A stretch of 9,928 bases of DNA from Candidatus Woesearchaeota archaeon (GTDB lineage Archaea; Nanobdellota; Nanobdellia; Woesearchaeales; ARS49), in the NCBI GenBank assembly GCA_023261345.1, contig JAHFPE010000013.1, positions 1 through 9,928 of the forward strand, in the 5' to 3' direction. The position numbers were made by a program, and so were the translations under genes. Below are positions 1 through 6,513 of this stretch, in pieces. The notes below the pieces were generated by a model, which saw nothing but the letters and a program-made list of their open reading frames with translations, was not told where the DNA came from and did no database searches. How positions within the stretch are numbered: position 1 is the stretch's first letter; each line of letters begins with the position of its first letter.

Positions 1-420
1 CTCGGCTTCAACAACAAAATCTGTAGGACGCTGATCTTCATCAACAGAACAGAACACGCACCGAATATTGCACGATGTAATTGGACGAACTTCAATTGTT
101 TTTGTGCCACGATCAATAATGCCAAATGCAGCAGTACCAAGAAGCGGAATACCACTACCTCTGTGCACGTACACTGTCTTCTTGCCGTTCATGCGATTGC
201 GCATATTCTGAAATGCTTTTGTGAGAAGAACATCAAATTTCCGATGAGCAACTTTCTCTGAAACATCATCGAAACTTATCGTAGCGCCCTCAATAGCCCA
301 GATTCCTATTGCATCGAGCGATTCGCAAGAAATTTGTAATTCAAACATTGTGAGAAAGGTTGCAAGAACATTTTCGCCTTTTTTGCTGAAACGAAGAGTC
401 TCAAAGGATAATGTTGTCAT
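1..420 (-). CDS. Radical SAM protein, N-terminal part (runs off left edge)
   Basis: This is an open frame of 140 codons from ATG at 420 to the window edge, with no stop. Residues 117-124 read CNIRCVFC, the CX3CX2C motif that binds the [4Fe-4S] cluster in radical SAM enzymes. It is preceded by IDRGTKTIEVRPITS and followed by SVDE. From memory this context resembles an archaeal family of uncharacterised radical SAM proteins (COG2100-like), whose members carry an N-terminal extension of about 110 residues before the motif. The catalytic barrel lies outside the window, so the substrate cannot be inferred. The start is supported by a TATA box at 443-450 (minus strand TTTAAAAG) ending 22 nt before ATG, which implies a leaderless mRNA. 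It lies 40 nt downstream of the unknown 279-residue gene on the same strand. The radical SAM call is firm; the family assignment is tentative. Confidence 0.85.
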   Translation of the reverse strand, partial: MTTLSFETLRFSKKGENVLATFLTMFELQISCESLDAIGIWAIEGATISFDDVSEKVAHRKFDVLLTKAFQNMRNRMNGKKTVYVHRGSGIPLLGTAAFGIIDRGTKTIEVRPITSCNIRCVFCSVDEDQRPTDFVVEAE

Positions 421-442
421 ACGAATAGGAATCCTCGAATCG

Positions 443-450
443 CTTTTAAA
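443..450 (-). promoter_or_regulatory. TATA box of the radical SAM gene
   Basis: Minus strand TTTAAAAG, preceded by AT-rich sequence and followed by 22 nt before the ATG at 420. An archaeal TSS about 23 nt downstream of the box would fall at or next to the start codon. It lies in the 40-nt gap after the upstream gene's stop. Confidence 0.65.
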
Positions 451-460
451 TATTGGGTGT

Positions 461-1300
461 TTAACCGTTATTCGCTAATAATGGAAGTAATCCGCAAGGA
501 ACGTCGTTTCTTAATTTTGCAATCCGATCTTCCGCCGCGTCATAGATTTTTTCTCTTGCGGAATACAGAACTTTAGGTCCTAGCGTGCAGTGTTCCACTT
601 CATTTAGTCCATCTTCAACTGCACCAAGATGGTTTGCCTCTTTGAGAAGTACTGCACTTTCGTACATTGCGCCACTTTCGGAAAGAACAAAATCTATAAA
701 TTTTCTAAATTCAGGAACCAACGCTGCAACACGTTCATGCGTTGGATCAAAACAGTTAAGTTCGTACCCTCGCGCGTACCCATAGTTTACGATGTATCGA
801 TCTTTTTGAGGAACCTTTTGTGCGTCAACGAGCAACAAATTTTTGAGTAGTGCTTCTGCAACAGTAACAAGAGAATCTCTCAAAAAAGGTTCATCTGGAG
901 TACTCTTTGGATAAATGCTCTCTCGAGTAAAGCCAATTACAGCTCGTTCCCCTCTATCAATACTCGCACATGGTTGAAGTCTTGCATAAATATTAACGCC
1001 TATTACGCGCCTGACTTCTCTTTCATGCGTATCGTCTTTTTTTGAATAAATAACTTTAAAATCTGCACTAAGAATAACTCTTTCTTTAAAAAAAGAATTT
1101 ATGAAATTAATATCTGTGCAATTGTTCCAGAATTGCATTCTTTCAGAAAAATATTCAGGAACTACTTGTTTTAAAATACGCGCCGCACGTTTAGAAATAT
1201 CCTCCTCCTTAGTACGCGCATACGCTGGTTCAGGAGAGATAGTTGGAAAGCGAACCCGCGTTTCACCGAATTCGCCAAGTTCAATTGTTTTTGTTTGCAT
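461..1300 (-). CDS. Hypothetical protein, 279 aa, family not recognised
   Basis: A soluble protein of mixed charge beginning MQTKTIELGEFGETRVRF. I see no signal peptide, membrane segment or catalytic motif I can name. A basic N-terminal third is followed by a segment with VIGVNIYARLQPCASIDRGE, then NYGYARGYELNCFDP near the middle, and a helical acidic C-terminal half with VLLKEANHLGAVEDGLNEVE. Its four cysteines are scattered and do not form a zinc-binding pattern. The frame stays open upstream to a TTG at 1357, which would overlap the transporter stop (TTGA). I prefer ATG at 1300, because a TATA box at 1324-1331 would lie inside the longer version and ends exactly 23 nt before this ATG. The gene sits 53 nt after the transporter and 40 nt before the radical SAM gene. 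A joint function with either is only a guess. Confidence 0.75.
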   Translation of the reverse strand: MQTKTIELGEFGETRVRFPTISPEPAYARTKEEDISKRAARILKQVVPEYFSERMQFWNNCTDINFINSFFKERVILSADFKVIYSKKDDTHEREVRRVIGVNIYARLQPCASIDRGERAVIGFTRESIYPKSTPDEPFLRDSLVTVAEALLKNLLLVDAQKVPQKDRYIVNYGYARGYELNCFDPTHERVAALVPEFRKFIDFVLSESGAMYESAVLLKEANHLGAVEDGLNEVEHCTLGPKVLYSAREKIYDAAEDRIAKLRNDVPCGLLPLLANNG

Positions 1301-1323
1301 ACGCTTTTTCTTAGTGAGAAGGC

Positions 1324-1331
1324 TATTTAAA
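1324..1331 (-). promoter_or_regulatory. TATA box that decides the start of the 279-aa gene
   Basis: Minus strand TTTAAATA in the context GATTTAAATAG, followed by 23 nt before ATG at 1300. The same octamer at 7166-7173 lies 22 nt before the AbrB gene start. This supports leaderless transcription from about 1300 and argues against the TTG at 1357. Confidence 0.7.
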
Positions 1332-1353
1332 TCTTGTACGATTATTGTTGATT

Positions 1354-2202
1354 TCAAAACACCTTCACCACTATCACCCCGGCAATAATGAAAATCGTTC
1401 CTATCAAACGCTGCTTAACGTGATCTCGTTCGCCAAGAATAACCATCCCCCCAATAACAGTAAGAACTGTAGTTAATTGCATGAAAGGATACAATTGCGT
1501 AAGATCAATTCTTGATAAAACCTGAACAAAAAGTAAATACGAAAGCGCAGAAAGAATAATGGAACTTATTGCTCTTACACAATGTTTTTTTAGCAAATGC
1601 TCAACTGCTTCTTTTTTACGATGAACCACACAACTCAACAAAATAGCAGGAACGAAGAATGCAAGAAACGCATACATTTCTGAAGGAAAATATCCAAGTG
1701 CAAACTTGTCAACAAGTGCGACAGTTGCGCTGACAACCGCAGTTCCAAGAGTCCAACGTACACCGCTATCTTTGAGTCGACCCCATTTTCGTTCAGGATG
1801 AAAAACAAGAACCATTCCACCACACACCACAAGAAGCGTGCCAATAGTTCTAGAAATGCTAACGACTTCTCCAAGAAAAACAACTCCAAAGATGAGCGCC
1901 CAAATAAGACGCGACTGACTAAGCGGTTCTTTTAATGAGACTTCTGTTTTCTTAATGCTTGTATATTGACACAGTGAAAGAATCAGCCAAAAAATTCCTC
2001 CAAAAAGAATTATCAGCCAGCTAGAATTTGACGACGGCGTTTTCCAAACAGCAAAAGCGAAAGGAATCAGAACCAGACTCGCAATCACTTGATTAAGCCA
2101 CGAAAACGCCAAAGGGTTAACCTCTTTTGCAACAGCACGCTCAATAAGCTTACTCATCGTATTTAACATAACAGAAAGACCTGCAAGAAGCCAAAGGTTC
2201 AT
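1354..2202 (-). CDS. EamA/DMT-superfamily membrane transporter
   Basis: 282 residues, the usual length for a ten-helix drug/metabolite transporter built from two EamA repeats. Hydrophobic segments run through the protein. The first repeat covers roughly residues 1-133: it starts MNLWLLAGLSVMLNT and includes SLKEPLSQSRLIWALIFGVV, FLGEVVS and GTLLVVCGGMVLVF. The second covers about 150-282 and ends in IDLTQLYPFMQLTTVLTVIG, ILGERDHVKQRLIGTIFI and AGVIVVKVF. The conserved pattern is a helix ending in LGE followed by a GxxxIxxG-type helix, and it appears in both halves (FLGEVVS and ILGERDH). Family members export or import amino acids, nucleotide sugars or other metabolites; no substrate can be read from the sequence. 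The last two bases of its stop codon abut a possible TTG for the next gene, but the two probably have separate promoters. Confidence 0.88.
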   Translation of the reverse strand: MNLWLLAGLSVMLNTMSKLIERAVAKEVNPLAFSWLNQVIASLVLIPFAFAVWKTPSSNSSWLIILFGGIFWLILSLCQYTSIKKTEVSLKEPLSQSRLIWALIFGVVFLGEVVSISRTIGTLLVVCGGMVLVFHPERKWGRLKDSGVRWTLGTAVVSATVALVDKFALGYFPSEMYAFLAFFVPAILLSCVVHRKKEAVEHLLKKHCVRAISSIILSALSYLLFVQVLSRIDLTQLYPFMQLTTVLTVIGGMVILGERDHVKQRLIGTIFIIAGVIVVKVF

Positions 2203-2224
2203 CCCTGCACGCGGGATTCAAGGG

Positions 2225-2232
2225 TTAATATG
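2225..2232 (-). promoter_or_regulatory. Proximal TATA-like box of the transporter gene
   Basis: Minus strand CATATTAA ends 22 nt before ATG at 2202, matching the leaderless spacing of the neighbouring genes. It is a weaker match than the others. A stronger TATA box lies 31 nt further upstream at 2256-2263, so this gene may have two promoters or only the distal one. Confidence 0.4.
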
Positions 2233-2242
2233 TTTTGCGTAA

Positions 2243-2284
2243 TAGCGAATCTCGTTATTTATAGAACATTTGCGAGATTCGCTA
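2243..2284. repeat. 12-bp perfect inverted repeat enclosing a TATA box
   Basis: TAGCGAATCTCG at 2243-2254 is repeated exactly in inverted form at 2273-2284, separated by 18 nt. The spacer contains minus strand TATAAATA at 2256-2263. A TSS about 23 nt downstream of this box would give the transporter mRNA a leader of about 30 nt without a clear SD. The arrangement looks like a two-site operator flanking a promoter; alternatively it is a hairpin in a transcript crossing the region. Confidence 0.6.
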
Positions 2285-2286
2285 GA

Positions 2287-2333
2287 ATAGCAAATTGCAA
2301 GTAGAAAGTTCGTAAATTTTTGCAATTTGCTAT
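2287..2333. repeat. 14-bp perfect inverted repeat
   Basis: ATAGCAAATTGCAA at 2287-2300 pairs perfectly with 2320-2333 across a 19-nt spacer. It starts two bases after the neighbouring 12-bp repeat ends, so the two palindromes stand in tandem with near-equal spacers (18 and 19 nt). It lies upstream of the distal TATA box of the transporter gene. It could be an operator, a cruciform or a hairpin RNA; no T-tract follows it, so a terminator is unlikely. Confidence 0.6.
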
Positions 2334-2356
2334 AAGAAAAAATCGTTCATCTGGAA

Positions 2357-2460
2357 AATGAAGTGCCCGATTTCTACGAGGGCGGAGTATCAGTCAGAAC
2401 AGACGAGCGGGGTTCTTGAATATTGAGAATAATCAATGAAAATCTCACGTCCCTCCCTCG
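2357..2460. repeat. Dispersed intergenic element, copy A
   Basis: Positions 2411-2455 match 7951-7995 at 39 of 45 bases without gaps, beginning GGTTCTTGAA in both and ending CTCACGTCCCTC. A weaker match, AATGAAG followed by CCC, occurs exactly 54 nt upstream of the core in both copies (2357 and 7897), so the element may be about 100 bp. Both copies lie in non-coding DNA. Substitutions fall at all three codon positions in the one frame open in both, which argues against a protein. In this copy CGAGGG at 2378-2383 can pair with CCCTCG at 2455-2460. Its function is unknown: a structured RNA, a mobile miniature element or a regulatory site. Confidence 0.6.
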
Positions 2461-2520
2461 AGCCACCGCAAGGAATGGAAGAATTATCATCAAATTACAA
2501 TGAGCAATGAGAAGAAACAC
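2461..2520. other. Short non-coding stretch without recognisable signals
   Basis: Sequence between copy A of the dispersed element and the T-rich terminator tract of the S-layer gene. I see no ORF of note, promoter or inverted repeat here. With the features listed above it completes the 355-nt gene-free region 2203-2557. Confidence 0.5.
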
Positions 2521-2571
2521 AATAAAAAAAAGAATAAAAAAATAAAAAAATCCACACTTATGCAGTGTGGA
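2521..2571 (-). terminator. Hairpin plus triple T-tract terminator of the S-layer gene
   Basis: TCCACAC at 2551-2557 and GTGTGGA at 2565-2571 form a 7-bp stem with a 7-nt loop. The stop codon TAA (2558-2560 on the minus strand) lies in that loop. Downstream on the minus strand come T7, T7 and T8 runs broken by single A or ATTC. Archaeal RNA polymerase terminates at T-tracts, and repeated tracts strengthen this. The 5' arm of the stem encodes the final residues V-H-T-A. Confidence 0.85.
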
Positions 2572-5500
2572 CTGTTACTTCTGTTAGGCTTGTTCCAGTG
2601 ACCCACGCCTCATTCTTCGCACCAGCACTTCTGATTTGTCCTGTTGCGACAGCACGAGCCGCTTGTCTTGTGTTCAATGCCGATTGACCTGCCACGAGCA
2701 GAGCCATGTTTCCGTTGCTGTGATCAAACAATTTCACTAGCGCCTTGTTTTCAGGGAAATCCTTGTCACAAGGTTCAGGGTTGTTCATCAATTTTGCAGC
2801 AACTTTGTTTGCACATGGTCCACCAACAACAATGGCATTCCACTGAGTCACAGTGCTAAGTACTTCGCTGTCTAGCTTGCTCACGCCGATTGGCAGCGCA
2901 TTCACTTGCTGATTTCCACCAGCACCGCCGCTTGCTCCGGACGAGACGCTGCTCTGACCAAAGGTAATAAACACTTGTGCTCTGCGTTCAGCTAATGGGT
3001 ACGCAACAGTGTACGTTTCCGGATTGTTCGAGTTCGAAGACGTTCTAATGCTGTGTTCAGCACCATAGGTCGTCCACGAAATCGCCAAGTTGCTATCGCT
3101 CGAGGGGCTTTCAGGACCCTGGAATGTTGCATTACTTGGAGTTCCGTTGTTTGGTTGTCCTAATGGATACATACCCGCACCACTTGCTGCAGCAGGAGCA
3201 AACGCAGAACTACCCATCAATGCGACAGGGAGTGAACGCGTTACGCTTCCACTAATACCGAGCTGGTTGCTTGATCTTCCCACGATTTGTACGTAGGTGA
3301 CAAGTGGCAATCCAGTTGCTGAAGATCCTTGTGGGAATCCTTCATCAAACTGTTGCGATAACGTTCCAATACCAAGGAAGTTATTTGCTGCTTCACTTGC
3401 AGTTGAGCCCGCAGCTACAGTTGGGAATTTCGTTGCATCATATTCGTCAGTTGATGTACCATTCAATAATGGCCAAACTGCAGCACCAACAACTCCACAA
3501 TCATCTCGTTTAGACTGGTTTGTGCCGTTGTTGTCGCTTACGTTACCATCGCCATTCACATCAAAGCGGTATGCAGAGAGGTCGTCAGCTGTTATACCAA
3601 CGACACCTGTAGCTTTTGCGTCACAATATGCACCAAGAGACAACAATCCAAGTCCTTGAAGACCGATTATCGCTTGGTCGTTTGACGAAAGCGCACCATT
3701 GCCGTTTAAGTCAATAACAATCTTACCTCTATTGCTTAAATTACCGCCACCGGCTGCATCATCTGAAACCCAAACACGGTATGACTTACCGCCAACAATT
3801 AGGTTGTCACTATAGCCAAAGTCTGCGTCGCTAAAGTTACCGCCTATGTCATCCACAAATGTGTAGGTGATGTCAAGCGAGCCACCAGCAAGATCGCTGA
3901 AGGAAAGCACATGATTTGTGCTATCAAAGTTGTCATACCTAAGCACGTGTGAATTACACGAGGTCTTTGACGTTGTGCAGTCGCTTACAACAAAGTACTC
4001 ATTTAGTGCAATGACGAAGTCATTCGAAACACCAACTGGGAAAAATACTGAGTTGTTGTTCGAAAAGTTTGCGGCTCCAGCAGTAATTCCTGCAGCAATG
4101 ACGTTTGGTTCTCGCCAGTGTGTACGATAGTTCTTATCGCCAGACATGAAACCATTGACGGTTCCGCCACCAAATGCATCTGCTCTGTCAACTTCACCAT
4201 CAGCACTCAAGTATGGCATATCATACGTTGTGCCTTCTTGGTTTGTAAACTGTAGTCTGTACTTATTGTTTCCGCTTGGCAATAATTTAACCCACGTGTT
4301 TCCAGGGTCAGTTAAGCCATCAAAGTAGATGTCCCAACCAGGAACAATCATACTTTCTTCTCTACGGAGTTGGCTTCTCAGCGAACCATCGCCAGTTGGA
4401 TAGTCCTTCAATGCTGCATTCTTTGGTGTTACATAAACGTCGCTGCCAACCTTGCTATTTGCTTTGGTTGTTACAGAGATACTATTTATCTGTACGTCAT
4501 CATTCACACCAAGTGCTGCATCTCCATTGTCAGTTACTGATGCAGAAATTGCAACAGTTGCATCTGGTTGATTGGAGTTGTCCACTTCGAGCTTTCCGCC
4601 AAGGCTATCATTGCCGAGGTTTGTGTCCTTAAGTGTTAACTTGTTTGCACCAACATAGACAACAACAATACTTTTTTGCGTTGATTTTGCGCTTGCAACA
4701 ATGTCTGACACACCAATTTGTGTACCGTCAGGCAATCTGTCAGTGTCTCCCTTGAACAATTCACGTGTTTGATAGCCGTTGATGTTCAAGATAACGCTGG
4801 CAGCTGTTTCTGAGATTGCATTCACTGAAACGCTGAGCTTCTTGTCATCTAGTGTGACTTCTTTTGTGTCGCCTTCGCTCATTGTGATACGAGCTGCGCC
4901 ACTCATTAAGTCAAGAGATAACGATGGTGTTGCGAGTGCTCCACCAACATCTGCATTCACAATACTCATTGTGTTGCCAAGTAAACTCAATGTTTGGCTC
5001 TGCAAGTCTCGTAGCTTAAGACCAGTGTAGACCTTTGACTTCATTCCTTGTTCAAACACAAGTTGATATGTGAACAACGGTTGTTGACTATCCCATTTCA
5101 AATAGACACCAACTTGGTCACCGCGGTTTGTGTTTCGTGCAAATTGTGGAGTTCCTTCACTGAGTCCCACATCATTTGCAAATTTCAAGAATTGGTTGTA
5201 TTTTGTTACACCACGTGCGTTTGATGTCGTATCAGACTTCAAGCCACCGTTGCTGTCGCCAGAACCAAATGTGTCACGAACTGCACCGAGGCGTTCGCCG
5301 AGCTCAAGGAAGTCACCGCTGCTGCCGATTTCAATATTATCTCCACCGAGAACAGCTACTTTTCCTCCGCCCTTTGTAACAGCAGTCGAACTCGCCACTG
5401 ATACAGTTGCGTCTTTTTGAAGACCCTGTAAGAGATCGTTCACACCAATGACGTCCATTGCTGCTGCGTTTTCTCCAACAACTAACGCTAAGTTGCTTGC

Positions 5501-5632
5501 AGGCACACCATTCTTAATGAATGGAGAAGGGTAATCACCCAACGAAGCACTTGCGCCCAAAATAGTCGCACCGACCATGGCAAGGCCTGTTCCTACAGCC
5601 ACCATTTTCTTAATGACATTTGCTGTTTTCAT
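2558..5632 (-). CDS. S-layer protein, 1024 aa, secreted, with two Ca-binding-loop motifs
   Basis: Major cell-surface lattice protein. Residues 1-29 form a Sec signal peptide: K-rich start, hydrophobic core MVAVGTGLAMVGATILG, probable cleavage after ASA. The mature start SLGDYPSPFIKNGVPAS, followed by ALVVGENAAAMDVIGVNDLL, matches the N-terminal pattern I know from archaeal S-layer proteins. The C-terminal part has NAIVVGGPCANKVAAKLM (C940), EPCDKDFPENKALVKLF (C955) and ALLVAGQSALNTRQAARAV, the typical archaeal S-layer C-terminal domain. C940 and C955 may form a disulfide. Between them lie mainly beta-rich, G/S/N/T-rich segments. Residues 641-652 (DLNGNGALSSND) and 691 onward (DVNGDGNVSDNN) resemble dockerin or EF-hand calcium loops. 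There is no C-terminal membrane helix. The start is fixed by a GGAGGTG sequence 7 nt upstream. The leader is about 100 nt and a strong terminator follows, consistent with high expression. Confidence 0.93.
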   Translation of the reverse strand: MKTANVIKKMVAVGTGLAMVGATILGASASLGDYPSPFIKNGVPASNLALVVGENAAAMDVIGVNDLLQGLQKDATVSVASSTAVTKGGGKVAVLGGDNIEIGSSGDFLELGERLGAVRDTFGSGDSNGGLKSDTTSNARGVTKYNQFLKFANDVGLSEGTPQFARNTNRGDQVGVYLKWDSQQPLFTYQLVFEQGMKSKVYTGLKLRDLQSQTLSLLGNTMSIVNADVGGALATPSLSLDLMSGAARITMSEGDTKEVTLDDKKLSVSVNAISETAASVILNINGYQTRELFKGDTDRLPDGTQIGVSDIVASAKSTQKSIVVVYVGANKLTLKDTNLGNDSLGGKLEVDNSNQPDATVAISASVTDNGDAALGVNDDVQINSISVTTKANSKVGSDVYVTPKNAALKDYPTGDGSLRSQLRREESMIVPGWDIYFDGLTDPGNTWVKLLPSGNNKYRLQFTNQEGTTYDMPYLSADGEVDRADAFGGGTVNGFMSGDKNYRTHWREPNVIAAGITAGAANFSNNNSVFFPVGVSNDFVIALNEYFVVSDCTTSKTSCNSHVLRYDNFDSTNHVLSFSDLAGGSLDITYTFVDDIGGNFSDADFGYSDNLIVGGKSYRVWVSDDAAGGGNLSNRGKIVIDLNGNGALSSNDQAIIGLQGLGLLSLGAYCDAKATGVVGITADDLSAYRFDVNGDGNVSDNNGTNQSKRDDCGVVGAAVWPLLNGTSTDEYDATKFPTVAAGSTASEAANNFLGIGTLSQQFDEGFPQGSSATGLPLVTYVQIVGRSSNQLGISGSVTRSLPVALMGSSAFAPAAASGAGMYPLGQPNNGTPSNATFQGPESPSSDSNLAISWTTYGAEHSIRTSSNSNNPETYTVAYPLAERRAQVFITFGQSSVSSGASGGAGGNQQVNALPIGVSKLDSEVLSTVTQWNAIVVGGPCANKVAAKLMNNPEPCDKDFPENKALVKLFDHSNGNMALLVAGQSALNTRQAARAVATGQIRSAGAKNEAWVTGTSLTEVTVHTA

Positions 5633-5732
5633 CTACGTACACCTCCGAGTTCTTAGGAGCTTGATGCAAATCGCCTCTCTGGATGAGACGCGGCGGCATC
5701 CCTCTTTTTTGCTCAGCCACTAGGCTAGGCAT
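5610..5732 (-). CDS. Possible 40-codon upstream ORF overlapping the S-layer start
   Basis: ATG at 5730-5732 begins exactly 23 nt after the S-layer TATA box, the distance at which other genes here start. The frame encodes 40 residues starting MPSLVAEQKRGMPPRLIQRG. It crosses the SD and start codon of the S-layer gene and ends with TAA at 5610-5612, within S-layer codons 7-8. It could be a leaderless regulatory peptide whose translation affects access to the S-layer SD. A random frame of this length stays open fairly often, so the ORF alone proves little; the start position is the only unusual point. Basic composition, no motif recognised. Confidence 0.25.
   Translation of the reverse strand: MPSLVAEQKRGMPPRLIQRGDLHQAPKNSEVYVDENSKCH
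5640..5646 (-). promoter_or_regulatory. Shine-Dalgarno of the S-layer gene
   Basis: Minus strand GGAGGTG, a full match to the archaeal 16S anti-SD, 7 nt before ATG at 5632. It is the only strong SD in the window, where the other genes look leaderless. CTCC at 5656-5659 (minus strand) could pair with its GGAG and partly mask it. Confidence 0.85.
5672..5692 (-). promoter_or_regulatory. Hairpin in the S-layer mRNA leader
   Basis: On the minus strand CGCGTCTC and GAGAGGCG pair at seven of eight positions (one G-G mismatch) around a 5-nt loop. It lies between the predicted TSS near 5732 and the SD, about 25 nt before the SD. A role in mRNA stability or translation control is inferred only. Confidence 0.4.
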
Positions 5733-5755
5733 CTAGATTAAGCGTTTATGCCTGC

Positions 5756-5763
5756 TTTATAAA
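5756..5763 (-). promoter_or_regulatory. TATA box of the S-layer gene
   Basis: TTTATAAA preceded on the minus strand by CGAAAAA, a plausible BRE-like A-rich stretch. It predicts a TSS near 5732 and hence a leader of about 100 nt. A second minus-strand TATA-like box, TTTATATA at 5822-5829, could give a longer transcript starting near 5798. Confidence 0.65.
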
Positions 5764-5770
5764 TTTTTCG

Positions 5771-5989
5771 TAAGAGACGGGATAACGCCCTACACGTCGG
5801 AATGAGCCCGACTCCACACCCTATATAAATTAAATACTCGAATCACCCCAGTACACCTCTTGAGCAAGAACAGACGTGCCCTCCACATAATAGAGAGACG
5901 AATTAGACATTTAATTGCGCAAGAAAATAGCACGTGCGAACGCATCAAGAAGAAACGAATACACAATCAGGCAACACACCTCCGCAGCC
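5771..5989. other. Gene-free stretch upstream of the S-layer promoter
   Basis: It holds a second minus-strand TATA-like sequence (5822-5829) and a small inverted repeat GTCGG/CCGAC (5796-5800 and 5808-5812). No convincing gene was found. A 26-codon minus-strand ORF starting ATGTCTAATTCG lacks a promoter at the leaderless distance. No clear terminator for the acetyltransferase gene was identified. Confidence 0.45.
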
Positions 5990-6484
5990 TTAGAGATTAC
6001 TGAAGTATACTCTTGCAGCAAACTCATCTTTGAACATTTCTCTAAATCCTGTTTTTTCAAAAAACTTGATTCCTCTGCTATTATCAGGATGTGTTCTAGT
6101 TACAAGAAATTGTGCACTACCCTGCCTTTTTACTTCAACTAACAATTGCTTGCCGATATTTTCCTTCCACTGTTCTGGACGCACAAGTATGTTACGAACG
6201 TAGGTTCCGTCACCATACTGCTGCAGAAGATGGGCAAGATGCGGAACTTCCTGTTCAACAAACGTTTTGAATTGTTGTGCCTGCACAAAACCAGTAATAG
6301 ATTCACCCTGTAGAGAAACCAGAAAACAAGATTTTGGACTCGCAATAACTTTTTCGATTTCACTATGAACGTATCTTTCACTTGTTCCGAAAGGGAGTAG
6401 CTTAATCCACGGCGAAACCTTTTCAACCGCAGCGTAGACTTTTAGCACGCAACCATAATCAGAATGAGAATACGTGCGAATCAT
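5990..6484 (-). CDS. GNAT-family N-acetyltransferase
   Basis: 164 residues, a standard length for a single GNAT domain that transfers an acetyl group from acetyl-CoA to an amine. The acetyl-CoA-binding strand and helix are seen as GTYVRNILVRPEQWKENIGKQLL at about residues 93-115. The canonical Q/RxxGxG loop is degenerate: the first glycine is replaced by N and only the G of NIGK remains. The C-terminal motif NSRGIKFFEKTGFREM (about 136-151) is the typical GNAT motif B with its GF signature. Substrate unknown; small-molecule and ribosomal-protein acetylation are both possible. The start at 6484 follows a TATA box by 21 nt. The gene stands 24 nt downstream of the PIN toxin but probably has its own promoter. 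Confidence 0.88.
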   Translation of the reverse strand: MIRTYSHSDYGCVLKVYAAVEKVSPWIKLLPFGTSERYVHSEIEKVIASPKSCFLVSLQGESITGFVQAQQFKTFVEQEVPHLAHLLQQYGDGTYVRNILVRPEQWKENIGKQLLVEVKRQGSAQFLVTRTHPDNSRGIKFFEKTGFREMFKDEFAARVYFSNL

Positions 6485-6505
6485 ATCCTGTTACGTCGCC
6501 TATCG

Positions 6506-6513
6506 TACTTAAA
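6506..6513 (-). promoter_or_regulatory. TATA box of the GNAT gene, overlapping the PIN stop codon
   Basis: Minus strand TTTAAGTA, ending 21 nt before ATG at 6484. Its TAA is the stop codon of the upstream PIN gene (6509-6511), so coding and promoter sequence are shared. Confidence 0.6.

Noticed and set aside
1301..1357. TTG start at 1357 giving a 298-aa protein with a TTGA overlap to the transporter stop
   Set aside because: A consensus TATA box lies inside this extension, exactly 23 nt before ATG at 1300. The extension has no recognisable domain.
2360..2460. Dispersed element as a short protein-coding gene (minus-strand frame open in both copies)
   Set aside because: Differences between copies occur at all codon positions and the frames diverge outside the core, so there is no sign of selection on a protein.
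2521..2550. A-rich tract as a replication origin element
   Set aside because: It is explained as the T-tract of the S-layer terminator on the minus strand; no origin boxes or initiator gene are nearby.
3297..3659. 120-aa plus-strand ORF inside the S-layer gene
   Set aside because: It is antisense to a clearly coding, motif-bearing frame and has no promoter or recognisable domain.
5915..6142. 75-aa plus-strand ORF overlapping the GNAT gene
   Set aside because: Mostly antisense to the GNAT C-terminus, with a non-ATG start and low-quality composition.
6139..6426. 95-aa minus-strand ORF inside the GNAT gene
   Set aside because: Alternative frame of a gene with clear GNAT motifs; no start signals.
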